From assembly GCA_023435895.1 (NCBI GenBank), contig JAEZLH010000004.1, positions 1-64,000 on the forward strand: DNA of 64,000 nucleotides. The letters are read 5' to 3'. This document shows, in pieces, positions 8,971-17,071 of this stretch. Made by a program: the position numbers and the translations under genes. This DNA is from Bacillota bacterium (GTDB lineage Bacteria > Bacillota > Clostridia > Lachnospirales > Lachnospiraceae). The first letter of the stretch is position 1. Every line of letters begins with the position of its first letter. The notes beneath the pieces were generated by a model. It searched no databases and was not told the origin of the DNA. It saw nothing but the letters and a program-made list of their open reading frames with translations.

Positions 8971-9489
8971 ATGAAAGTATTTTTGGAAGACATGGGAACA
9001 TATCAGGTGAGAAAGCTTGATCGTAATGATGCAGATAGCGTCCTGAAACTTATGAAAACAAATCCCAGATACTTTTCTTATTTGCAGGAGCATGAAGTAA
9101 CTTATGAGCAAGTAATTGAGGATATGACAGAATTGCCTCCAAATACGGATACATCTGATAAGTATTTTGTGGGTTTTTATCAAGCTGAGAATATGATTGC
9201 AATTATGGATTATATTGATGGTTATCCAGAAGATGACACACTGTTTATCGGATTGTTTATGACCCATGGAAGTTATCATAATAAGGGGTATGGCAAAATG
9301 ATTATTCATGATTTTATGAACAAAGCAAAGTCGGATGGATATAGTTTTGTAAGATTGGGATGTGTGGATAATAATAAAGAAGCGTTTGCATTTTGGACAT
9401 CACTTGGTTTTATAGAGGTGAAAAGGGTGGTTTCATCAGGAGAGAACCGGAAAGACTGGAATGTAATCGTTATGCAATATGAGCTATAG
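8971..9489 (+). CDS. GNAT-family N-acetyltransferase
   Basis: 172 residues with a GNAT fold: VRKLDRNDADSVLKLM at the start, the central strand FIGLFMTHGSYHNKGYGKMI carrying the acetyl-CoA pyrophosphate-binding pattern (H-x-x-K-G-Y-G-K), and LGCVDNNKEAFAFWTSLGF typical of the last helix and strand. The substrate cannot be read from the sequence. The start follows AAAGGGGGATTGTA; the reading frame stays open 29 codons further upstream but has no ribosome-binding site there. Monocistronic. Confidence 0.85.
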   Translation: MKVFLEDMGTYQVRKLDRNDADSVLKLMKTNPRYFSYLQEHEVTYEQVIEDMTELPPNTDTSDKYFVGFYQAENMIAIMDYIDGYPEDDTLFIGLFMTHGSYHNKGYGKMIIHDFMNKAKSDGYSFVRLGCVDNNKEAFAFWTSLGFIEVKRVVSSGENRKDWNVIVMQYEL

Positions 9490-9642
9490 CATATTATGAT
9501 TACGTATGTCTTTATGAAGCTCTTAATAGTAAGGACTTAATAAATTTAAAGTTGACTAGAATGTCAAAAGGGTTTTTCAACGGAGTTCATAGGCAAGATG
9601 CATAATATAAAAGAATGAATGCTCCTATGATAATGTGTTATT

Positions 9643-9712
9643 AAAAGCTGTCGAAAGTAATATCCAAAGAGCCTAAAAGCTCTGATAGATATTATCCTTC
9701 GCCAGCTTTTTA
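9643..9712. terminator. bidirectional terminator between converging units
   Basis: AAAAGCTG and CAGCTTTT are the outer arms of a long hairpin with further pairing (GTAATATC with GATATTAT, AGAGC with GCTCT). Plus-strand transcripts meet TTTTTATT; minus-strand transcripts meet TTTTAATA. It can stop both the acetyltransferase unit and the minus-strand ydj operon. Confidence 0.75.
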
Positions 9713-9890
9713 TTAACATAAGATGATTATCCAGGAAGTAGGATAATAATTTATGTTGAGATTAAGGTAAGGAAGCGTTGTGGTCCAACAATCATATTTG
9801 TATCATGAAAATAGTATTCACCATCAAATAAACTAGCAATTATATGAAGTCTAATTGCCAACAAGATTATACAACCTTCATTGGTATGAA
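9713..9890. other. intergenic DNA, nothing recognised
   Basis: The rest of the gap between the converging units shows no open frame with a ribosome-binding site and no clear repeat. Confidence 0.5.
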
Positions 9891-10877
9891 TTACGGAATC
9901 AACTTATGACCACAATTGGGGCAAAAGTTTGCTTCTCCTGTTTTGGTACCACAGTTAGGACAGAAATTCGGTTTTGAGGTAGCATTTGAACTAGTATTAG
10001 CATTGCTATTAGCAGGATTCTGTTGATTACCCGGTTGATTTAGATTACCCATCATCTGATTTGCCATATTCATGCCCATCATCATTCCGGCCATATCTCC
10101 AGCAACTCCGCCACCATGAACCTTACCAGTAGAAATTCCCTCTGTCATAGCTACCTGCTGATAACGGTTTAAGTCACCAACCATGCTATAAGAAGCATTC
10201 TTATTAATCATCTGCTGTATTTGTTCCGGATAAGTGAAGCTCATGATATTAAAGCCCACTACGGATAATCCTGTATCGAAAATCTGCATATCAAGATCAG
10301 TACGAATGCCGGCTCCAATATCAAAGGAATTGGCTTGAAGATTGAACATATCCTTTCCTTCCTTAGGAATCCATTTCATAAGGAGTTGATCCAAAACACT
10401 AACAATACGGATTCTTACATCCTCAACAAAATAATTCTGTCGGATACCAGCAATCTTATCAATTAGCTTCACATAATCAACAACCCGGAATGTGAACGTT
10501 CCGTTAGCACGGATTGGCATGCCGCCTGGAAGCTGAGGGGTTGGAATGTTGATTGCATTTTGAGTTCCCCATTTTACAATAAAATCCTTTGTGTTGACAA
10601 AGAGCACTTCAGCCCTTACGCCGCTGTTGAAACCAAATTTGAAGCCCTTTAAAGTAGAAAGGAAGGGGATAATCTGAGATTCAATATCATAGTCGCCTTC
10701 ATCCTTAAAGATACCTTCTACTTTGCCATTATAAAGAAAGATGGCATCCTGACCGGGACGAATGATTAGCCGGCTGCCCTTCTTGATTTCGTCATTGCTC
10801 CATTTGTAGAATACCATATCATCGCGAAATTCCTGCCACTCTACGACATTTGCAAATTGTTTTGAAAAAAGACCCAT
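9891..10877 (-). CDS. ydjI: SPFH-domain protein with C-terminal zinc ribbon (YdjI-like)
   Basis: 328 residues. Residues about 20-235 form an SPFH/virion-core-type domain (RLIIRPGQDAIFLYNGKVEGIF, FTFRVVDYVKLIDKI). A Met/Gly-rich segment follows, then an Asn/Ser-rich linker and a final zinc ribbon with two CPNCG knuckles. Domain content and gene order match Bacillus subtilis YdjI, which works with PspA at the membrane. It is last in the minus-strand operon, separated from ydjH by 113 bases holding a long hairpin. Ribosome-binding site GGGAGG (minus strand) precedes the start. Confidence 0.88.
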   Translation of the reverse strand: MGLFSKQFANVVEWQEFRDDMVFYKWSNDEIKKGSRLIIRPGQDAIFLYNGKVEGIFKDEGDYDIESQIIPFLSTLKGFKFGFNSGVRAEVLFVNTKDFIVKWGTQNAINIPTPQLPGGMPIRANGTFTFRVVDYVKLIDKIAGIRQNYFVEDVRIRIVSVLDQLLMKWIPKEGKDMFNLQANSFDIGAGIRTDLDMQIFDTGLSVVGFNIMSFTYPEQIQQMINKNASYSMVGDLNRYQQVAMTEGISTGKVHGGGVAGDMAGMMMGMNMANQMMGNLNQPGNQQNPANSNANTSSNATSKPNFCPNCGTKTGEANFCPNCGHKLIP

Positions 10878-10912
10878 AGTATTTTCCTCCCATTATGAGT
10901 AAGTTATTAATG

Positions 10913-10973
10913 ATGATGTTGAGGTCAAATAGCCAATGAACTGTGTTGAAAGGGCTATTTGACCCAACATCAT
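10913..10973 (-). promoter_or_regulatory. 21-bp hairpin between ydjH and ydjI
   Basis: GGTCAAATAGCC and GGCTATTTGACC pair perfectly and the stem continues through ATGATGTTG and CAACATCAT with a single bulge. No U-run follows on the minus strand, so it looks like an RNA processing or stability element rather than a terminator. Confidence 0.55.
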
Positions 10974-10990
10974 ATGATAGTTAGGTTACA

Positions 10991-11911
10991 CTAAAAGCTT
11001 GAACCGCCAGAGCTGTGAGATCTGCCACCAGCAGAGATTCCACCTCCACCGCCCCCACCGTGGGAACCGGTATTGTTGTTCTGAGGCTTTCTAACACGGG
11101 TTACCTGAGTGTGAAGATAATCATCTCTTCGTCCAATCAGCCCGGAGTGATTCGGATCCATATAGGTGTTGCCTCCGGTAGTCATTCGCCCACCTGCATT
11201 ATAAGCCATAACTCCAACTACAACTCCTCCGATAACAAGAGCAATCAGAAGCTGAACCCATGCCTTGGTCAGAATCTGTCCGCCGCTATTGGAGCTGTTG
11301 TCGATGTAACCGGAACCGTTGTTGTTATAATTTGTATCTGGATCATTGTAACCGGGATCATTATATCCGTTGTTACCATCATCCCCACCGTTATTCACTT
11401 CAGGCTCTGTATGCATGAATTCTACGGTTCTGTCAATGGAGAGAGTAAAGGCATCATAATAGTTCTGATTCTTAAGATAAGGTACCATAGCATCGGTGAT
11501 TTCCGTGATTCGGTCAGAATTCATATATTGTTCTGCAGTACCATAACCCTCCATCCAGACCTTTCTGTTTGACATATCAATGTAAGTATAAACTCTGTTA
11601 GCCACCGGAAGTTGGTCTTCAAAGTTCTCAATATAAGTATCTGGGTCAGCTTCATCTGGATCACTATCTGTAAGGAGGATGATTTCAACGCCGGCTTCCT
11701 TGCCCTTATCTATACACATTTGTTCCAACTCTTCAATCTCTGATGTGGATAAAAGCTCTGCTTTATCATAAACATGTTGATTAATTGGCTCTGTGGTAGT
11801 TTCGTTATTTGAGTCAGTGGCATAGGCTTGTGACCCCGGAAATAGTAAGGCAAGGGCTACAGCAAAGGTAAGCAGAAAGGTAAAAAATGCTTTTTGTTTT
11901 CTCTGAATCAT
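10991..11911 (-). CDS. ydjH: TPM-domain membrane protein (YdjH-like)
   Basis: 306 residues. A signal peptide (about 1-32) precedes a TPM domain (about 45-170; VYDKAELLSTSEIEELEQMC, IEIILLTDSDPDE-like strand, GYGTAEQYMN). Then come an Asn/Gly/Asp-rich linker, a transmembrane helix (about 217-238) and a cytoplasmic tail ending in a Gly/Ser-rich segment. TPM proteins of this type (YgcG/YdjH) accompany PspA and SPFH proteins in membrane-stress operons. It overlaps ydjG by four bases (ATGA), so the two are coupled. Confidence 0.85.
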   Translation of the reverse strand: MIQRKQKAFFTFLLTFAVALALLFPGSQAYATDSNNETTTEPINQHVYDKAELLSTSEIEELEQMCIDKGKEAGVEIILLTDSDPDEADPDTYIENFEDQLPVANRVYTYIDMSNRKVWMEGYGTAEQYMNSDRITEITDAMVPYLKNQNYYDAFTLSIDRTVEFMHTEPEVNNGGDDGNNGYNDPGYNDPDTNYNNNGSGYIDNSSNSGGQILTKAWVQLLIALVIGGVVVGVMAYNAGGRMTTGGNTYMDPNHSGLIGRRDDYLHTQVTRVRKPQNNNTGSHGGGGGGGISAGGRSHSSGGSSF

Positions 11912-13053
11912 TGAACGCCACCTCCTATTAGGAATGTCAAAATACGCATAACAGCAAAGCTGGCAGCAGAAATGCCCATGAACCAGGCAGCGATTTTCAT
12001 AGCGCTTAAGGGTGGTCTTCCCACTACTTTGCCAGTTTGACCATTCATAGCAAAGATGTGTTCTGACTTTTTATAATCATAGCAAACCATCCAAACAGGC
12101 ATCAGGGTGTATTCAGAATTAACCTTACGGATATAAATATCTTTATGATGGACATTTACCGTAGCATAACCGCTGATGGTGGAATTTATGTAGCTGTCTA
12201 CATAAGAACCGGCACGCTGCTTAATACGCGGAAGCATCTCATTGTCATCAAAGTCGTATTTTTCGGAGATATAACCTGCCAGATAGGGCATCTTAAAATC
12301 CTTGAGATTCACATAATCATAGGGTTCAAGCTTATCCATCATACTATCTTCCATCTTCTTGGATGCATCACAGGGAATGCGGTTATAATTAAGATCAACC
12401 TTGCGATATACACGATAATATTTTGTCTCCGTATAAATCCAATCCCCCATGGTATAGGTTCTGACCTTGGTACAGGTTGCGTCTACTTCGCCCCTGCCAT
12501 TCAAATCATAGAGCCAAAAAGGTACATAGATTCCGGTGATGTTTTTAATTCGGTCTGCTGTCATGAAATCGGAGGGAGTTAGTTTACCTTTCTTGCACCA
12601 TTTACGGAAGGCTTCTTGTGCCTGATCCTTGTTAATGGAAAAGGGGACTACCTTGGCAGGAGCCAAATTGCCGGATAAACGATCACCAAGTATCACTCCA
12701 GCACCGCAGAAACTACAGGTTGTTGCCGTGGTTTGTGCATCAGTGATTAGTACAGCACCACAGTTGTTACAATGATATTCCCTAACTTCATCCTCGTTGA
12801 AGGTGGAATGACTGCTGGGCTCATCTTCATGGGATGTATTGGAATATTCTCTATCAAAGCCGGAATCGGAGGCTCTTCGGTCATCCTCATCCATATCATA
12901 AGAATAATCACCACCGGAGGTACGCTTATTTCCGGCCATTTCGTCAATTCTGTCCGTCCTCCCGCAGCTTCCGCAACGAAGCATGCCGCTTTGGGTGTCA
13001 AAGGCCATATCCGCGCCGCAGTTAGGACATTTATAATGAATACCTGTGGACAT
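11908..13053 (-). CDS. ydjG: zinc-ribbon membrane protein (YdjG-like)
   Basis: 381 residues with two zinc ribbons: CPNCGADM...RCGSCGR at the start and CNNCGAVL...CSFCGAG near residues 95-120, separated by an acidic linker. The middle (about 130-340) is a conserved soluble region found in YdjG-type TFIIB-zinc-finger proteins, and a hydrophobic helix lies at about 355-377. It stands between pspA and ydjH exactly as in the B. subtilis ydjFGHI operon. Molecular role is not settled; a scaffold for the SPFH/PspA assembly at the membrane is the usual proposal. Confidence 0.83.
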   Translation of the reverse strand: MSTGIHYKCPNCGADMAFDTQSGMLRCGSCGRTDRIDEMAGNKRTSGGDYSYDMDEDDRRASDSGFDREYSNTSHEDEPSSHSTFNEDEVREYHCNNCGAVLITDAQTTATTCSFCGAGVILGDRLSGNLAPAKVVPFSINKDQAQEAFRKWCKKGKLTPSDFMTADRIKNITGIYVPFWLYDLNGRGEVDATCTKVRTYTMGDWIYTETKYYRVYRKVDLNYNRIPCDASKKMEDSMMDKLEPYDYVNLKDFKMPYLAGYISEKYDFDDNEMLPRIKQRAGSYVDSYINSTISGYATVNVHHKDIYIRKVNSEYTLMPVWMVCYDYKKSEHIFAMNGQTGKVVGRPPLSAMKIAAWFMGISAASFAVMRILTFLIGGGVQ

Positions 13054-13074
13054 TCTAATCCTCCTTGCTCACTA

Positions 13075-13115
13075 AAATGTCCGCAAAGTATTACAAGAAA
13101 CCTTAGCGGACATTT
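13075..13115 (-). promoter_or_regulatory. hairpin between pspA and ydjG, partial terminator candidate
   Basis: AAATGTCCGC and GCGGACATTT pair over 10 bp with a 21-nt loop. On the minus strand the stem ends in TTTTAG. It could reduce transcription into ydjGHI and keep PspA in excess. Confidence 0.5.
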
Positions 13116-13177
13116 ATATATAATATATTAATGTAATTCTTGAAAAGAGCTGAAGAGCTAATATAAGCAAATCGTTA

Positions 13178-13852
13178 TTACTTGTTTATGCTAGCCTTTA
13201 ATGCAGCAAGTTCATCATCTACATTAGAATCCACTGCATATTTGCGGGTAAGATCCTCAAGGGATTCCTGCTCAGAGGAACGGTTCAGCTCTGCCATTGC
13301 ATTTGCTTTATCAAGAGCTCTGTCAGCGATATCCTCAAATCTTTTGAAGCTTGCCATGGAATCATTGGCACCGGATACGGAGGAAGCCATCTTATTAATA
13401 CGTTCCTGCGTTTTAGCCACTGCCAGTTTGCCTTTGATCATATCCTTGCGGGACTCTAATTCGTTGATATCTTTTACCAGTTTATCATGCATCTCACGCA
13501 TATGAGTTGCGTTGGCATGAGCAAGGTCATATGCCTCTTGAAGACCGGTAAGCTTAGAAGATAGGGAAGCTTTTTGCTCTAAGAATTTTCTTGCATCTGT
13601 TTCGTTATTTGCTTCCAAAGCTTTTACTGCATAGGTTTGCATTTTAGCAATATCCTCATTGCAATCGTCAAGTACACGCTTAGCACGCTGTTCCTCTGCC
13701 ATGATGGCAGCTGTCTCAGATTTCACTTTGCCAAGATCGTTATTCAGATTACGAAGGCACTGATCGATCATCTTCTCAGGATCCTCCGCCTTGTCTAAAA
13801 GGGCATTGATGTTGCTGGACATAATGTCGCGAAATCTTGTTAAAATACTCAT
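13178..13852 (-). CDS. pspA: PspA/IM30-family protein
   Basis: 224 residues, almost wholly helical with long coiled-coil stretches (about 25-190), starting MSILTRFRDIMSSNINALLDKAEDPEKMI-like, the hallmark of PspA/Vipp1/LiaH. These proteins form rods on the inner face of the membrane and help preserve it under stress. The start has AAGGAGGA on the minus strand; the frame extends 15 codons upstream without support. It is the first gene of the pspA-ydjGHI operon. A possible promoter lies upstream on the minus strand (TTGACG, 15-nt spacer, TATAAA), and no clear sigma-W sequence was found. Confidence 0.92.
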   Translation of the reverse strand: MSILTRFRDIMSSNINALLDKAEDPEKMIDQCLRNLNNDLGKVKSETAAIMAEEQRAKRVLDDCNEDIAKMQTYAVKALEANNETDARKFLEQKASLSSKLTGLQEAYDLAHANATHMREMHDKLVKDINELESRKDMIKGKLAVAKTQERINKMASSVSGANDSMASFKRFEDIADRALDKANAMAELNRSSEQESLEDLTRKYAVDSNVDDELAALKASINK

Positions 13853-14069
13853 ATAAAATATCCTCCTTATTTGACGGGAGTTGATTCTCCCAAACATATT
13901 GATAGATGCCTTGAATTAAGTTTTCTGCTTAAATAAAATGATGATGAGGTTAAAAATATTACCTATTTATGTAATTAAGTTTATAATTTTTATGGGCTAT
14001 CGTCAAGTTAAAAAACGGTTAGAATAATGAGAGAACGTTTAATGGGATATATTAGTGCTGACCTTTAAG

Positions 14070-14098
14070 TTGTATTTATAGAAACGTTCGTTTATAAT
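14070..14098 (+). promoter_or_regulatory. sigma-A promoter of the methyltransferase gene
   Basis: TTGTAT, a 17-nt spacer and TATAAT, about 37 nt upstream of the start codon. Confidence 0.6.
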
Positions 14099-14134
14099 AG
14101 GAAAGAATACAATGATATAGAAAGAGAGAATGTT

Positions 14135-14998
14135 ATGTGGATAGCAAAAGATTGGAAGGATTATGAAGTGATTGATACCTCGGACGGTGAGAAGCTGGAA
14201 CGTTGGGGTAATTATATATTGGTAAGGCCTGACCCGCAAGTAATTTGGAATACTACAAAGAATCACAAAGGGTGGAAGAAGCCCAATGCCCATTATCATA
14301 GAAGTTCTAAGGGTGGCGGTGAATGGGAGTTTTTCGATTTGCCGAAGATGTGGGATATTAGTTATAAGGGGTTGACCTTTCATCTTCAGCCCTTTAATTT
14401 TAAGCATACAGGATTATTCCCAGAGCAGGCTGTAAATTGGGATTGGTTTTCGGACAAGATTAAGAGTGCTGGAGACAGACAGATCAAAGTCTTGAACTTA
14501 TTTGCCTACACAGGAGGAGCAACGCTGGCAGCAGCGAAGGCCGGAGCCAATGTGACTCATGTGGATGCTTCCAAGGGAATGGTGACTTGGGCAAAGGAGA
14601 ATGCAGTGGCATCCGGACTTGGTGAGGCACCCATCCGTTATATCGTGGATGACTGCGTGAAGTTTGTGGAACGAGAAATTCGAAGAGGAAATAAGTACGA
14701 CGCAATTATCATGGACCCTCCTTCCTATGGCAGAGGACCAAAGGGAGAGATTTGGAAGATTGAAGACAGCATTTACCCTTTCGTTCAACTCTGTACTCAG
14801 GTATTAAGCGAGAAGCCTTTATTCTTCTTGATTAATTCCTATACAACAGGCTTACAGCCAGGAGTGTTGTCCTATATGCTTTCTACTGAGTTGAAGAGTA
14901 AGTTCGGTGGGAAGGTCAGTGCGGAAGAAATCGGGCTTCCCGTATCTGGTAATGGACTCGTATTACCCTGCGGTGCTTCAGGACGTTGGGAAGAATAA
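14135..14998 (+). CDS. class I SAM-dependent methyltransferase (RlmI/RlmK-like)
   Basis: 287 residues. An N-terminal beta-rich part is followed by a Rossmann methyltransferase domain with motif I VLNLFAYTGGATLAAAKAGA, an acidic ribose-binding turn VTHVDASKGMV, and the catalytic DPPSYGRG. DPPSY is seen in RlmI/RlmK-type 23S rRNA cytosine-C5 or guanine-N7 methyltransferases, so rRNA is a plausible substrate, but no PUA domain is present. Start ATG is preceded by AAAGAGAGAATGTT. The next small gene follows after 65 bases. Confidence 0.8.
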   Translation: MWIAKDWKDYEVIDTSDGEKLERWGNYILVRPDPQVIWNTTKNHKGWKKPNAHYHRSSKGGGEWEFFDLPKMWDISYKGLTFHLQPFNFKHTGLFPEQAVNWDWFSDKIKSAGDRQIKVLNLFAYTGGATLAAAKAGANVTHVDASKGMVTWAKENAVASGLGEAPIRYIVDDCVKFVEREIRRGNKYDAIIMDPPSYGRGPKGEIWKIEDSIYPFVQLCTQVLSEKPLFFLINSYTTGLQPGVLSYMLSTELKSKFGGKVSAEEIGLPVSGNGLVLPCGASGRWEE

Positions 14999-15063
14999 GA
15001 AGGTGGAGCAACCCGCTTACAGTAGAATATAATAAAGTAAGAACAATTGTATCGGATATAATT

Positions 15064-15417
15064 ATGAAATTTTTTAATGATAACAAACCGGATAAACCTC
15101 AGATTAAAGTTCCTTATGATGTGAATGAAGTGGAGCGTGAACAGGATAGCGTGGATAAAGGGCATTCCCCCTGGAAGCTTGACCCGGTATTTGTGGCACA
15201 GGTATTTGCCAGCCTACTGATGTCGCCGAACGGTATTGTGGGAGAGTATCCCATTGCATATGATGATATCAACTTGATTTATAAAGAAGGAAAACAGGCA
15301 ATCGCACAGATTCATAATGATAGGAGTATTGCTTCTGAAGTATTTCTGAGAAGATGGGGATGCTGTGATGGAATAGGAATTTGGTTCGTTACCGGGTATA
15401 ATAAGAGAGAGAGTTAA
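15064..15417 (+). CDS. unknown small protein
   Basis: 117 residues, soluble, starting MKFFNDNKPDKPQIKVPYD. It contains a central helix-rich segment (WKLDPVFVAQVFASLLMSP) and a cysteine pair (GCCDG) near the C terminus. I do not recognise the family. The frame stays open 26 codons upstream into the methyltransferase gene, but the ATG chosen follows an AT-rich spacer without a strong ribosome-binding site, so the start is uncertain. It probably shares the methyltransferase transcript. Confidence 0.55.
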   Translation: MKFFNDNKPDKPQIKVPYDVNEVEREQDSVDKGHSPWKLDPVFVAQVFASLLMSPNGIVGEYPIAYDDINLIYKEGKQAIAQIHNDRSIASEVFLRRWGCCDGIGIWFVTGYNKRES

Positions 15418-15471
15418 GAACTTGGCGGTTAATGTTTTACGGACCGTCTCAACAACAATCGGAGGAGTTAT

Positions 15472-15786
15472 ATGGATAAACAAATGATTGGGGTGTGCGG
15501 TACGTATTGTGGCACTTGCGAGTGGAAAGACAAGATGAACTGCCCAGGTTGTCAAGAATGTCATGGTACACCCTTCTGGGGGGAGTGCCAAATAGCCAAA
15601 TGCTCAATTGACAAAGGGCACGAGCATTGCGGACATTGTTTAGACTTGCCTTGTGATAAATTACAGGATGCGTTTAATAATGGTGAACATGGCGATAATG
15701 GTGAAAGGTTAATCAACTTAAATAATTGGAGAGACGGTAAAGATACTTATTTGAATCTGCGAACATTAGAACTTGAGGACAAATAA
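15472..15786 (+). CDS. DUF3795 cysteine-rich protein
   Basis: 104 residues with many paired cysteines: CGTYCGTCEW, CPGCQECHG, CQIAKC, HCGHCLDLPC. This pattern is that of DUF3795 proteins, small proteins presumed to bind a metal or an iron-sulfur cluster; no function is established. A GGAGG ribosome-binding site precedes the ATG. It follows the unknown gene by 54 bases and ends in a terminator, so it closes this small unit. Confidence 0.8.
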   Translation: MDKQMIGVCGTYCGTCEWKDKMNCPGCQECHGTPFWGECQIAKCSIDKGHEHCGHCLDLPCDKLQDAFNNGEHGDNGERLINLNNWRDGKDTYLNLRTLELEDK

Positions 15787-15805
15787 AATTGAAATAATCA
15801 GGAGG

Positions 15806-15847
15806 CTGCTTCCGTACATGTAAAAAGTGTAGAAGCAGTTTCTTTTT
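15806..15847 (+). terminator. terminator after the DUF3795 gene
   Basis: CTGCTTC and GAAGCAG form the outer stem (extended by TACA/TGTA), followed by TTTCTTTTTG. Confidence 0.75.
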
Positions 15848-16247
15848 GTATATCTTATATTCAAGGGTATTACAGGAAGAGATCGGTCTTAAATATTACC
15901 TATTAAAATCGATCCGACGCTTTCTGTCCGGTTATTTATAAAATATTATAATAGAGAGTGTTTTCCTCTATGAAATAGATACATAAATCATTTTGACTAG
16001 AGATAAGCAAAATCTAGTGATATTCAATGAAAGATAACGATGAAAACATGCATGTATATTTCTGATACAAGTTGGTAAGAATAAGCCCAATTATATATGA
16101 CAAAATATAGTAATTATAGATGGCATTTGTATTGAATGTATATTGAGTTATTAGGATTGGAGGATAAGTGTAATATTCTCTATAGTTATAACTTTGAACT
16201 CAAAAAAGCACTATAGATTTCAATGAAAAAAATTATGAAAAAAGTGC
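15848..16247. other. non-coding AT-rich spacer before the ribosomal operon
   Basis: No open frame with a ribosome-binding site, repeat or RNA gene could be supported in these 400 bases. It ends at the rpsJ promoter. Confidence 0.55.
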
Positions 16248-16276
16248 TTGCATTGCAATAAGTTATAGTGTATAAT
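16248..16276 (+). promoter_or_regulatory. principal promoter of the S10 operon
   Basis: TTGCAT, 17-nt spacer, TATAAT. The predicted transcript starts near 16283, giving a leader of about 275 nt before rpsJ. Confidence 0.75.
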
Positions 16277-16299
16277 AACCCATGTTGTGACATTGATAG

Positions 16300-16556
16300 C
16301 GTTGAAACGTGAGGTTGCTACCGAGTGCGGTAGGTTTTCCGTGGAGCGAAGGTCAAGTTATGAAACTGGCGACAAGTCACTGTACCATATAATGTTCTGC
16401 CATCGGGCAGATAAAACGTGTGAAAATCATATCGTACATTACATGGCAAATCCCTAAAGGTTTGCTTTACTGTTCGGATTACGAAGATACGCACGGATGA
16501 GTGTACAGTCACCACTTGTCGTACTGAAATTAAGTGCGAAAAGGAGGCGGCTTTTT
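16300..16556 (+). ncRNA. structured S10-operon leader RNA
   Basis: Several helices can be drawn. CTACC/GGTAG form a hairpin near 16318-16333. CGACAAGT and ACTGTAC (16370-16385) pair with GTACAGT and ACTTGTCG (16503-16521) to close a domain. Inside it, TCTGCC/GGCAGA (16396-16411) and GCAAA-CC/GG-TTTGC (16446-16465) form hairpins. The 3' end carries the rpsJ ribosome-binding site AAAGGAGG. Base composition is clearly richer in G+C than the DNA upstream. An autoregulatory binding site for a protein of this operon is the likely role; that is inference. Confidence 0.6.
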
Positions 16557-16558
16557 TT

Positions 16559-16870
16559 ATGGCAAATCAAGTAATGAGAATCACATTGAAGGCGTATGAT
16601 CATCAGTTAGTCGATCAATCTGCAGGAAAAATCATTGACACTGTTAAGAAGACAGGATCAAAGGTGAGTGGACCGGTTCCGTTGCCTACTAAGAAGGAAA
16701 TCGTAACAATTCTTAGAGCGGTTCACAAATACAAGGATTCCAGAGAACAGTTCGAGCAGAGAACACACAAGAGATTAATCGATATCATCACACCTACCCA
16801 GAAAACTGTAGATGCATTATCCAGATTAGAAATGCCTGCAGGCGTGTACATCGACATTAAGATGAAATAA
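16559..16870 (+). CDS. rpsJ: 30S ribosomal protein S10
   Basis: 103 residues of the standard S10 fold: MRITLKAYDHQLVDQSAGKI at the start, GPVPLPTKKE, and the loop HKYKDSREQFEQRTHKRLIDI. S10 sits in the 30S head and also serves as NusE in antitermination. It is the first gene of the superoperon with AGGAGG upstream of the ATG. It is preceded by a long structured leader and separated from rplC by an unusually long 201-base gap. Confidence 0.98.
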   Translation: MANQVMRITLKAYDHQLVDQSAGKIIDTVKKTGSKVSGPVPLPTKKEIVTILRAVHKYKDSREQFEQRTHKRLIDIITPTQKTVDALSRLEMPAGVYIDIKMK

Positions 16871-16961
16871 TTCATCAAAGATGAACATTCTTCCGGTGTG
16901 AAACATCATCAATTACGATGACGGACATCATAGGAAAGACCAAAACAATTAATTAAGAAGA

Positions 16962-17008
16962 AATCCTTAGGGTTCATATATGTTTGTATATAACCATCTA
17001 GGATGATT
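16962..17008 (+). promoter_or_regulatory. hairpin in the rpsJ-rplC gap
   Basis: ATCCT and GGTT on the left can pair with AACC and AGGAT on the right, with AT-rich pairing between. It lies in a 201-base non-coding gap, longer than most junctions of this operon. A processing or binding site is possible. Confidence 0.35.
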
Positions 17009-17071
17009 GCTTCAACACGATAGTTCCTATCGCGCGGCAATCCGCTGTAGATTAAACAGGAGGTAATAACA

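Noticed and set aside
11015..11572. 185-codon plus-strand frame opposite the ydjH gene
   Set aside because: Antisense shadow of the TPM-domain gene, low-complexity, no start signal.
12145..12582. 145-codon plus-strand frame opposite the ydjG gene
   Set aside because: Antisense shadow of a clear zinc-ribbon gene; no ribosome-binding site or family likeness.
16318..16515. Open frame of 65 codons on the minus strand within the S10 leader
   Set aside because: No ribosome-binding site; the segment is better explained as structured leader RNA of the plus-strand operon.
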